Source: Rhyacophila brunnea
Taxonomy: Eukaryota; Arthropoda; Insecta; Trichoptera; Rhyacophilidae
Length of the DNA stretch: 64,000 bases
Assembly (NCBI GenBank): GCA_022495005.1
Contig: JAGYXB010001324.1
Coordinates: forward strand, 3,906,001 to 3,970,000
Direction of reading: 5' to 3'
Positions 46,633 to 57,619 of this stretch are shown in pieces. The notes beneath the pieces are model-generated. The model ran no database searches, was not told the origin of the DNA, and was given only the letters and a program-made list of their open reading frames with translations. Made by a program: the position numbers and the translations under genes. Positions within the stretch are counted from its first letter, which is position 1; each line of letters begins with the position of its first letter.

Positions 46633-47113
46633 CAGTGGCGGTTCGTCCATATGCACTGAGGAACTGCAGCACCCCCAAGCAAATTGAGAAAAATGTAATA
46701 TTATAATATACATTAATTTATGTATATTATATGAAAATATCAATATTAATTAAACGTGTTAAATTCGCCCGCGCACTGATACATCCAATAATAATTATCA
46801 TACACCGCGATGAACGTGATGCATCGCGTGATTTCATGCAGTACCATTTTCGATAGAATATGGTCGAATATGCGAAGAAAGGTCGCGGGGAGCGGGGCTC
46901 TCCACTCAGTCCTTAGTCTGGTACCTGAAAGGTGATAGACCTTCTTTAAGGAAAAAAGACAGAAGAATCAATTTTATATTGAACTAAAAACACTTATAAT
47001 GTTAAATTTTAATAATTTTGATGTTAATAGTAAAATATAATACAAATAAACATTAATTTTTATTTTTAATCAACCGCAGCATCCCCAGATATAATATCCA
47101 CGAGCCGCCACTG
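46633..47113. mobile_element. hAT MITE, CAGTGGCGGYTCGT family, 481 bp
   Basis: The left end is CAGTGGCGGTTCGTCCAT and the inverted right end is CAGTGGCGGCTCGTGGAT. The flanking 8-mers GTTATATC (46625-46632) and GTGATATC (47114-47121) differ at one base. An internal pair, CTGCAGCACCCCC and CCGCAGCATCCCC, is repeated directly near the two ends. No frame is present. Confidence 0.88.
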
Positions 47114-47199
47114 GTGATATCGCTTTATGATAAGTACATTATATTTTCAGCTGATCAACTACATTTTTACGTATAAATTGTGACAGAGACGTTATTTCT

Positions 47200-47410
47200 G
47201 CTAACCCTGTGGCGATATAACAATAATTGGTTGCTGAATAGTCACCCGCCGCGTGGGACTGCCGAAAATAGACCTGTTGCTATGGGCGATGCGCTTCAGC
47301 GGCGTGACGTCAAGTGACCCACTACACGCGTGCACCCGCGCGTCGATTCGCGACCCACTTCTGCCCGCGCCTAATGGCCACGTGTGTGCTCGCGCTTCGA
47401 AGGCTGACTG
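47200..47410. promoter_or_regulatory. CpG-rich block with CRE and E-box
   Basis: It is strongly CpG-rich. It holds a full CRE palindrome TGACGTCA (47305-47312), an E-box CACGTG (47379-47384) and GTTGCTATGGGCGAT (X-box-like, imperfect, about 47277). It may be a promoter or enhancer. No adjacent exon is identifiable. Confidence 0.35.
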
Positions 47411-47482
47411 CCACTGAATTTTGCGATCTTTACGGAAATCTGAATATTATTACATAACGGTGTTATTATAATTATCAACGAT

Positions 47483-47640
47483 CAGTGGCGAAGGGTGCAG
47501 ATATCTGTTAAGAGCAACTATAAAAAAAATAGTGCACACTAAACTTTGTCAGTCATACGTATTTGTTTTCATTGAAATAAGACTACAATTTACAGACGGT
47601 GTTAAAATTCAATTAAACCCTGCGAAAACCAAGGCAATTG
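47483..47640. mobile_element. Left-arm fragment of GTGGAGG foldback family
   Basis: It starts CAGTGGCGAAGGGTG and continues with CTGTTAAGA, TAGTGCACACTAAACTTTGT and CAATTAAACCCTGCGAAAAC, as in 7560-7720 and 31810-31960. The right arms are absent. Confidence 0.7.
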
Positions 47641-47975
47641 TGGACGCCGGCCATTATTACCAAATAAATATATTAATTATGTTATTTGTAATTTACAGAG
47701 TTGAAATATAACATAAATTTCACCGAGAACTGAACAGTGACAAGACACAATTGACATGAAAACCTAGTCGTTTCCACAACTCCTCACTATTGAAGTAAAA
47801 TATGCGATTAAATACGTACGACAGTTGCACTAAAACGCTGTCCATCCACTCACCACCAATTCGAAAGTTTTCCGAGGATCACCACGGAGGGTTGAAGCAA
47901 GCTTCAAACAGTCTACTCTCTGGAATATCAACAGTGATCATTTTCCCGTTCAATTCGTGAACACGGGTCCTTTAA

Positions 47976-50080
47976 GGGCCCACATGCCAACGAAGGTCAA
48001 AATGGAGGTTTTATGGTATTTTCAAAGCATTAGCCTGAACATTCCTTAAACGTTGTAGATAATCTATTTATATAATTTTGAAGCCTTATTATCTTTCATA
48101 TTTATTTGAAACATTTGATGACTGCATAAAGTATTTTTATTACATAAAATATTATTCTTTTAAACCTCTCGATCTAATGTTTTTTAAAACGATTTTTTTT
48201 CGGTTTGGTACATGTTCAAACACGCGCGTTAACATGATCTTACTCCCTACTTCAGTCCACTTCTTCAAATGTGGTAATCTTGCCCATTTTTTGAATGATA
48301 AAATGCCTAATTCTTGTCAAATTTGGGATCAAAGAGATTATAAATATATCTTTTTATCGTAAATATTTCACTATAATGTCAACATAAATTTTACTAATGG
48401 TTTTATAAATGCGTTTAAAAATTAAGAAATCTAAAAAATCTTAACACCACTGAACATGGATGTACCACTAAATATCACTATATTCTAAAACATTAGATCG
48501 AGAGGTTTAAAAGAATACTATTTTATGTAATAAAAATACTTTATGCATTCATAAAATGTTTAAAGTAAATATAAAGGATAATATCTAAGGCTTTAAAATT
48601 ATATAAATAGATTATTTACAACGTTTAAGGGGGGACATGCTCGTCGAAGGTCAAAATTGAGTTTTTATTGTATTTTCAAACCATGATCCTGGACACTCCT
48701 TAAACGTTGTAGACAATCTATTTATATAATTTTGAAGCCTTATTATCCTTTATAGTTATTTTAAACATTTGATGACTGCATAAAGTATTTTTGTTACATA
48801 AAATAGTATTCTTTTAAACCTCTCGCTCTAATGTTTTAGAATATAGTCATATTTCGGTACATAACTGTGCAGTGATGTTAAGATTTTTTACATTTATTAA
48901 TTTTTAAACGCATTTATAAAACCATTAGTATAATTTATTACGAGATAATTTTTGTAAAATATTCACGATAAAAAATTATATTGATAATCTCTATGATCCC
49001 AAATTTGACAAGAATTAGGCATTTTATTATTCAAAAAATCGGGCAAGATTAACACATTTGAAGATGATTCTAAAGATACTTTATTATAAGCTATGTCTTT
49101 GACCATTCAAGTGTGATAAACATCTTATGAATAATGATTGCTTTATAATAATTATTGACCTAAGAATAAGGTAGTGTTTTTTTGAAATACGCCATTTCTT
49201 TTGTCATTCCCCAGTGGTTAAGCTACAACATGCGGCCGTAGCCATAAATTGACAAACTATAATTGAAGTAGGGAGTAAAATGATATTGACGCGCGTGTTT
49301 GAACATGTACCGTTTAAAAAAAAAATAAAAACAAATTCGGTTAGGTACATGTTCAAACACGCGCGTTAACATAATTTTACTCCCTACTTTAATTATAGTT
49401 TGTCAATTTATGGCTACGGCCGTATGTTGTAGCTTAACCACTGGGGAATGACAAAAGAAATGGCGTATTTCAAAAAAACACTACCTTATTCTTAGGTCAA
49501 TAATTATTATAAAGCAATCATTATTCATAAGATGTTTATCACACTTGAATGGTCAAAGACATAGCTTATAATAAATATCTTTAGAATTATCTTGAAATGT
49601 GTTAATCTTGCCGATTTTTTGAATAATAAAATGCCTAATTCTTGTCAAATTTGGGATCACAGAGATTATCAATATAATTTTTTATCGTGAATATTTTACA
49701 AAAATTATCTCGTAATAAATTATACTAATGGTTTCATAAATGCGTTTAAAAATTAATAAACGTAAAAAATCTTAACACCACTGCACAGTTATGTACCGAA
49801 ATATGACTATATTCTAAAACATTAGAGCGAGAGGTTTAAAAGAATACTATTTTATGTAACAAAAATACTTTATGCAGTCATCAAATGTCTAAAATAACTA
49901 TAAAGGATAATAAGGCTTCAAAATTATATAAATAGATTATCTACAACGTTTAAGGAGTGTCCAGGATCATGGTTTGAAATTACAATAAAAACTCAATTTT
50001 GACCTTCGACGAGCATGTCCCCCCTTAAGGAATGTTCAGGCTAAAAACTCCATTTTGACCTACGTTGGGCATGTGGGCCG
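47976..50080. mobile_element. Older TTAA foldback element, split by a younger copy
   Basis: Flanked by TTAA (47972-47975 and 50081-50084). Left end GGGCCCACATGCCAACG and inverted right end CGGCCCACATGCCCAACG continue into AAAATGGAG and CCTGAACATTCCTTAA. The left arm lacks most of its middle. At 48625 it is interrupted by 1400 bp (inner element plus one TTAA). Reading 48628 onto 50029 restores the family sequence ACAACGTTTAAGGAATGTTC, so the element was about 705 bp before the insertion. Confidence 0.9.
48629..50024. mobile_element. Young TTAA foldback element with near-perfect 680-bp arms
   Basis: It is flanked by TTAA (48625-48628 and 50025-50028). Arms 48629-49311 and 49344-50024 are inverted copies with about 15-20 differences by eye, separated by a 32-base A-rich loop. 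Both outer ends read GGGGGGACATGCTCGTCG. There is no transposase frame. The TTAA duplication points to piggyBac-type mobilisation. If transcribed it would fold into a very long hairpin. It is the most intact member of the family here. Confidence 0.93.
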
Positions 50081-50084
50081 TTAA

Positions 50085-51725
50085 AGTGGCATTCGCTAAT
50101 TATTGTATGCGATCCACTTTGCTTCACCAATATCGTGTTAATTGTAATTATTATACAACTGCAAGTCTCACACAAGCACGCGTAGAAATGGCGACTGCAT
50201 GAAAATTAGTTTGACGTAATCACGTGACACGTACTACGTCACTGAAATGTGGACATTGACACACTAGTAGAGATGAAGTAAATGCTTATAGGTATATTAA
50301 TAAATAAATATACAATATCACGCGCTAAATGAAAAGCTACATCTAAAATAATTCGCCAGCGATTCAAGTAAAACATACTGATGCGAATAATAATGGATGC
50401 ACGGGTTAATTTAACGTACGTAAGTTAGCATTTCCCAAACATTTCAAAATATATTATTTACTTAAGAAATCTCGACAGAATTCTCTAGGTCGAGGTTCAT
50501 CGTCTGGTCTCTCTGACGGGTTCCTCAGATCCTCGGCGACTCGTATTCCAGTCCAAACTTATGAGGTTTGTCAGTCATGACGTATTCTTTCTTCCTTTAT
50601 ATCGGCGACCCTCAACCTTTCCCTTCAATATTAATAAAATTGCAGTAACTAGTAGTTTTATTATACAATCTGTGTCCAATATACAAAATCAAAGCCACTT
50701 TATATCAGTGATCAATCGTCACATTACTATTTATCGGAGTTTGTGATTCTCCCGTCTAAGGACCCTCAAAATGTTCATCTTTGGACCCGCATTTAAAATG
50801 CTTCAAGTTTTTCATTATTTACTTGGTCTTTTCCGTGTCTTAACTCTTTAGAGATGTTAAACATACCAGATATGGCCGATGGCAGATATGGATTGTGGCC
50901 GACCTCCGCTAGGGGATGGCAAAATAAGAACAAGAATGCGTTTGCATTTTGATGTCGTAACTTTTGATTAACTTATGATAAGAGCTTGATTTTGTTATAT
51001 TATATTCATTCGCGTTGTGCACGAATAATTGTTTATATTCACGTTATAAGTACGTCATACCTCGAGTAACATCTTTACGTGTTAATCTTTCACAAAAAAA
51101 CGCACGCGTGATCTGAAGTAGGTATAATTATTATATTGAGGCTTTGTTTTGTTGTGTGAAGGAACGGGTTGTCCAGCAGTGGCGAAGACTCCATACTAGG
51201 CGATTATTTGAAGCCTACCTTCTTAAGAAAAATATTTTTTAATTGCACTTTGACTTATTTATATAATCACTTGATTATATATTCTATAAAATAATTTATT
51301 TTTCCAACGAGATATGCCGTATGTGTAGGAGTGTGATATTAATGTGATATGTGAGATAATTACAAAACAATCCACAAAGGTTTTAAAAATTCACCACAGC
51401 GCGCCATCTGTCTTGACGTAAATAAAGGTCGGATTATGTTTCAAATAATTCTCAATTTTTTATATGGACTTTACGTCACATAGCTCCCCCAGTCTATCGA
51501 ATTTTATGAACTAAGGTAAGCTCCGATCGTAGAGCCTAAAACTTAGATAAATTTAATCGAATATTAATAAATATAGACTGTTTTTAAAAATTAAAAGAAC
51601 TTTTATCTAATGATTTTTGATGTGTATAAATGTTTTGAAAAAATACGTAAGTAATTTTAACTGATCGCTTAATTTTATGTCGTCAGTGAGATTTTGAAGT
51701 TTCATTAAATTAGTGTGTCGTTATT
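50085..51725. other. AT-rich non-coding stretch
   Basis: TTACGTCA lies near 51469 and a GTAAGC donor-like word near 51515, both isolated. No exon or repeat was recognised. Confidence 0.35.
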
Positions 51726-51894
51726 AGTGTGTACCTATTCATTAGTAGTAATATCGTATTATGTATCTTATTATTTCTCGTAAGTATACCTGACAAGTGT
51801 GTTATTTTTATCAGATCTCCACAGCATATATCTTTCCAAAAGTCAACCTTCGCCACTGTTGTCAAGTCACGGGTGGCGGTCCGAAAGCGAAACG

Positions 51895-51983
51895 ATGGTT
51901 TTAAAAGTGCATTCTCATTGCGTTAATTTAATTGATGTTGATTCAGCGAAGCGATTATCTTTGCATTTCGGTAAATTACCCAA
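51895..51983 (+). CDS. Candidate first coding exon of an unknown host gene
   Basis: ATG at 51895 in a good context (AACGATGG) opens a frame of about 30 codons, beginning MVLKVHSHCVNLIDVDSAKR. The frame reaches CCCAA|GTAAGA, a usable splice donor with GT at 51984-51985. The composition looks more protein-like than other short frames in the window. The upstream segment (51855-51893) is GC-richer, as a 5' UTR might be. I recognise no family, and no following exon can be identified. A second possible donor, GTAAAT, lies at 51971. It may well be chance. Confidence 0.22.
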
Positions 51984-51989
51984 GTAAGA

Positions 51990-53325
51990 TAAGACCATAC
52001 ATAATTCAGAGAAATATATAACCACTAGCATCTTCTTTTAATACGACGCCCAGCGGGATTTGAACCCGTGTATTAAATTATTAACAAGTGCACGTACGTT
52101 ATAACTAAAATTTGAAGAGATGCTAAAGCCGGTTAGTAATTAAGGTAATTAATAATATGATTTAAAATACAAAAGCCAACTGTCAAAAGTTAACGAAATT
52201 TATAAAGCGCTTGAGAGAGAATTGTAAGAACTGCTAGTTAATTTCGTCACAATTAGGTAGTGCTCACATAGCTTAGTGGGTAGAGCACATGGGCGCGTGA
52301 TCAAATTTTGTTATACTTATGTTTTTCTGAGGTATTTTCATATTATATGTCCATTAGATAATTTATTGTACTTACATTCTTTAATATTGTACTTAAATTA
52401 TTCGTTGAAAAAAAAAATAAGCTATTAAGATACGACAGTAAACTTAATAATTTTAGTCCTATCCGAAGACTAATCCTTTTTGAATGTGTTGTAATTTACT
52501 TTGTGCCTATTCTATTTGAACACAGTTAAGTAAGTAAGTACGATCATTGTAAATCTACAAGACACATGGAAGAAAATATTGAAAAAAATAGTATAAGTAA
52601 ATGAATGAAATACACTTTGTAGAAATGTACAAAAATAATGATCAACCATAATTCCAGCAGTACGCGGTATCTATCCTCTCTTGGCATTGCCAGGTTTGTA
52701 TACAAATATTTTAATGGTTAGTTTAACCACATCTTTTGCCAGTAGGTACACGATATTGTCATCGAATGGGCGTAGGTACCCTGTACGGACGAGCGTGCAA
52801 TGAAGCGATGAGACATAAACACACGTGTCTGGACGGGAGTGCTGTTTGACGATCCACGTGGGATTTCAGGAGTCAGGGGTCAAAACCGTGCATTACTTAC
52901 ACTAGAAGCAGGGTTGCCATCAGTCCCGTATTCTAATCTACTAACCTATTTTTATCGCAAATTTTCATAATAATATGTTCATGAAATTAAATGAAAAAGA
53001 CCGAGACATGGGAAATACTAACATATGTACCTACCAATTATAATATAATATCATACTTCTACTTTTTACTAAGATCGCGACCCGGGTCAATTAACCATGA
53101 TCTAGCTTTTTCTTGGAAGCTTTTCTTATTTTTTTGCAGCTTTCTTCCAAGCTTGTCTGGTGACTTAGTACTAAGCTGGAGCGTACGAAGAAATGCAAAC
53201 AACTCTAGGAATTGGTCGTGAATGTGCAGGCCGTTGGCTCTATTTCTGACTTTAAGTAAGAAGTGGTTTTTATCAAGATTGAACACAAAATATATCACAT
53301 ATTGACGTATAAAATACAGGCGGAA
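51990..53325. other. Non-coding stretch with degenerate tRNA-like pieces
   Basis: Minus-strand GGGTTCAAATCCCGCTGGGC (52037-52056) looks like a T-arm. CATAGCTTAGTGGGTAGAGC (52267-52286) looks like a D-arm on the plus strand. They are on opposite strands about 200 bp apart and do not form one tRNA. They may be heads of old SINEs. Confidence 0.35.
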
Positions 53326-53337
53326 AAGCCGTAGTAG

Positions 53338-53564
53338 CAGCGCTCGAAATGGAAAAGTTTACGAACCAGAGCGCTCGAAAATTTCCTGAGGATATTTACA
53401 TGGTTATCAAATTGATAAACATAAGTGTGCTAGATTTTTTGTTATAATATGCCATATCTAGCTCAGACGGTCAAATTATTTTGTCCACGAGACGGAGCGA
53501 TAACTTTACAGATTTCATGAACCGGAACGGCGCTCCGGTGCGTTCCCGACCATTCCGAGCCCTG
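53338..53564. mobile_element. hAT MITE, CAGGGCTCGAAATGG family, copy 2
   Basis: It is flanked by a perfect 8-bp duplication, CGTAGTAG (53330-53337 and 53565-53572). Ends are CAGCGCTCGAAATGG and inverted CAGGGCTCGGAATGG. At 227 bp with no frame, it is an inverted match to 41627-41857. Confidence 0.93.
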
Positions 53565-53574
53565 CGTAGTAGGC

Positions 53575-56500
53575 AACGGACGGTGGGGCGCGCGTCATTT
53601 TTTCGAGCGAATCGTCCACTTCCCAAAGTCCACTAAATGTGGCGGGGCGGACTAGAGGTTCGGTCTGAAAATTTCGCTAATTGATTCTTCTCAATTCGTC
53701 TAATATAAATGTAAAACTGGTGTCTATCTGATTTCTGAGATGACGAAAGGCAAACATTCACTATTTCCCTAGTACGATAGAATATTAGTGGCACGCGGCT
53801 TAAATTTTAATCTAGCGTCTATAACGTAGTTTTAACACTCGAGTCTCGCCCATGTCTAAAATTCACCTTGTCTCATATTCAAAGAAAAAACGTGTATGGA
53901 ACCTCTACGTAGGAAAAATAACCATGTTTTTCTTGGACCATTGGGCGGGTGCTTTTCATATTTTAACTACAGAGCTTTTCCAATCAAATACTTGAAAGTT
54001 TTGCGATTGAGAGAAAGTTTCAAAATACTCACTCTGTAACAACGGAAAAGATGATTATTTGAAAATAACCACTAGACGAACAAGATGCATTTTGAAATTG
54101 GACGATGTTTTCGAACCGTTATATTGAATGCAAAAGACTAGTTTTGGCATTGTTTATAGAATATGCGTATGCCCTTTTGAATGAGGAATAAATTGCATCT
54201 TCAGTTCATTTTTGGTCAAAACTAGACAAGATGATTTGGAAATGGGCGACTCACTTATATTCTCGCAACCCTAACTCTGTAAGCTCAACGAGAGGTGAAT
54301 TGAAGTAGGTACTTATCATATTGCAGACAGATGATTATTTCTGTTTCTTTAATTTGAATTTTACTCAAGACTCGAGTAAATAGTCATTCCTCGTAAGAAC
54401 AGAAAATATAAATTTATAAATTGACCTAACCGTTACATCAATTGCACAATACGGCCGTTTGATAATTAGGTATCCTGAATTAAATTTTACTTTCTTCCTT
54501 AGTCGATAATTACTGTTATGGCTTTTTAACGATATTAAAGACCGTCTTGATAATTACTTAAAAGCATAAATAACTATTTTATGGGAAAAAAAAACAAACG
54601 CGATAGGCCGGCTCTCTAAATACGTATCCAGAAAATAACCGGAAGGTACAATAATAATGTGGTTGTCCGCGGAGACATCGAGGTCGCCTGCACATGACCC
54701 GAAAGACTGAAGGACGCTTCTAACCTCCGGATGCCTATCCACAGTAGTACATATGTGTAGTATCGTTTCCGGAAATTCGCATATATTATGCAGTTCATCG
54801 TGAGCTGTTTTATCGGAAATAAATGGCCGTATAGTATTCAGATCAAATTCATGTTTAAATAAAAGCTTAATAAAAACCACCGGTATACAAGGGAAGACGG
54901 ATGAAAATAAGTAATTAATATTAATAAGTAATTAATAAGAGATATATCATATCGTATATATTTATATAAAATTCTGGTAGTTGCTCGTAAGTATCAAATT
55001 GTACATATCAAATATCTGATAATAATGACAGCGTTATTATCAGATATTTCATACCAATCAATATCAAATTAATGTTCTTATTGAATCTAAGAAAATTTGA
55101 ACATTACTGTTTGCAATGCTCCACGAACGTGTTATTTTTTTTTTTAATGTTATACGGCCATCTCTTTCCGGTACGACAGTATACTGAGCTCACGATGAAC
55201 TATGATATGACGAGTGAAACCATCAATTATTGTGCTACGGTAAAGAGACATGGATATTAACAGGCAGTGATCACTAGAAACTTTTGAGCGTAGAATATTG
55301 TCAACGGTCTTTAGCCTGATGATGTTGCTACAGTTATGTAGAGACGTGCGAATGGAGGAAGTCATCGAATGAAGAAGAAGAGCAGAATACGTATTAGAAT
55401 GGAGGACACTGCTTGAGACGACCAAGGACCACCCGGGATATAGCGCCAGAAAAGAAGAAGACATGCAATTATGTCTGAACTGTTTTCTGTACGTCATCAT
55501 TTATGACACGTCACCCACAGAATGCGATATATCTTCCTTGTTTTTGCTTGAAGATCCTTCAATATTTTCTCTCGATACACCCCTGACGGGTTTAAAACGG
55601 TCATCATTAGCACTTGTTAGTAAGTAGCCCTAACACTGCTACTCCGTCTGATTATAATCAGAATCGGAAATATAGCCAGAACCGGACAACGAGAACTTCT
55701 TAATTATTTTGGAACTGAAACCCTTGATTCCGAATATTGAAAACACTGGAACTGGAACCAGAAACCATTAAAAATTTATGAAGATCTATTGTTCTATTAC
55801 GTTTGGTCGTCATGCTGAAGTTAGTTATTCCAAAAAATAGTAATGAATATTTATTACACATTCTTCATTTCTTCATTTTTACACAATTTTAGTGCTGTTG
55901 AATACCTACAAATTGTGGTGTCCATATGATTCACAAGGTTAGGATATCTTGAAAACATACTATAGACACCTACATTAAATTTCGAATTTTGAAATGGTAG
56001 GTAGGTGGAATAAATTGATTTTTTAAGAACCGGAAGCCGAACCCGAATTCGATTTTTCAGATTTCAGATTTAGGAACCTTTAAAAAAATAGGGGTTCTCA
56101 TAGCTCTGGTTACAAAACTGTCCGATGAGTTAAACTGTGCGTTCTTTGTTTTCAATACAGAAATAAGCCATATCACGACAAATAGTAATGTAGATTGCAT
56201 GCAATATGAAATTTTTGTGCAATGTTGATAACACAAAATGAGAAAAATATAACAGACAAGAAAATAAATTATTAGGCAGGAAATAATGCTAGATTTTGTG
56301 AAAATTTAAAAAAAACCGAAACAATAGTGTTCATTCGGCAACAGGGGATTAATCCTCTATTGAAAAGGATATGATTCAGATCTTTCGGGGGAAAACGTTA
56401 GTCGAACCTAATTAGATAAGTGTGAAAAAATATATAATATAACCTTCATACTTTTGAATTTATAATTACATCACTTGAAATGAAATAGGATGGCCGTTGA

Positions 56501-57440
56501 ATTTAATTATCAAAAAACTAGCAATATTATGATAACTTTTAAGTCGAGTATGTGAAAAAACAGTAAATTTAACGTCACATGCCAGATGCGATTTTTGCAA
56601 GATATACTAGTGAAAAACGTCGTCTACGCAAAGTTGATTGGCCCTCACAGAAGATAATATATTACCACAGGGCTACCAGTGATAACGTAAGCGATTTTAA
56701 AGCATTCAAAATCGACAAATTAGGTGCAACAGGAGCAACAATTTTCCTTCTGGGACTAAAATATTTCTACACGGAAAAACTTCACATCAGATGAAAACGT
56801 CACATTTTCTTGATGTCACATTAAATGTCCGAGTTATTCATTCTTAGTCAAAATAGGATAGGATAGGTAGGCATTAATTATGTATATACGGAAAAATACG
56901 TACCTACCCCAACACTGATTTCAACACTGAAAACAAGGTGTTCAAAATCATATAATATTATATTTCATTCACATAAACAAGTAGGTAACTACTTGAATCT
57001 TACCTATCACTAAATGAACATTTTACAAATATTAGTTACGATTATAGATACATACCATTATTAGTAAATACCTACCATTTAAAGATGTCGCTAATTTCTT
57101 CAAGTTGTAATTTATGATAAACCAATTTATGCTATTAGCATCAATTATATCGTCACCTCAATACTACAACTAGATACCTACTCTGATTTGGTCATTGTTG
57201 GGAAAATGAAATTTAAACTTTACTTGATTAGCATAAATCTAGGCTATTATATTAATCTATGTAATTATTATTTAAAATAAACATGGACAATTATTGTGCA
57301 TGTCTAATTGGGAACAATTCAATAATGTTCAATTGTATGAAAAAATATTGCGGATATTTTATTTTATTTAATGTATTTATTGTTTTAAAGTTATCCAATA
57401 TTTTAAAACACAAAATTAATACAGTTCCCATTAACCACTG
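53575..57440. other. Mostly AT-rich non-coding stretch
   Basis: Positions 53575-53680 are CpG-richer. At 54554-54880 (minus) a 108-codon frame lies in locally GC-richer DNA. It contains DELHNICEFPETILHICTTV but I cannot place it, and it could be an exon or an old retroelement. A 116-codon minus frame at 55150-55500 has no motif. Nothing else was recognised. Confidence 0.35.
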
Positions 57441-57445
57441 ACTTA

Positions 57446-57613
57446 CAGACCTACAAACTTATCTAAAGAATGGAGGGAGCCACTGTCGAAAACTACCCAA
57501 TCAAGATTCGCAACTGGACGACTCTGACATTCGAATGACGTTTTCAAAATGGCGTCCATATGGTAGTTCGCAGTTCCGTTTTTGACCGTTCTTTAGATAA
57601 GTTTGTAGGACTG
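57446..57613. mobile_element. Tc1/mariner-like MITE, 168 bp
   Basis: The ends CAGACCTACAAACTTATCTAAAGAA (left, written here as CAGACCTACAAAC then TTATCTAAAGAA) and the right end's inverse agree except for one base. The element is flanked by TA at 57444-57445 and 57614-57615. It has no frame. The TA target suggests Tc1/mariner mobilisation, but the ends differ from the mariner at 20234. Confidence 0.8.
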
Positions 57614-57619
57614 TACCTA

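Noticed and set aside
46351..46743. 130-codon minus-strand frame as a gene
   Set aside because: Its N-terminal part lies within the hAT MITE and the rest has no recognisable motif.
52030..52300. tRNA gene suggested by T-arm and D-arm pieces
   Set aside because: The pieces are on opposite strands and about 200 bp apart, so they cannot form one tRNA.
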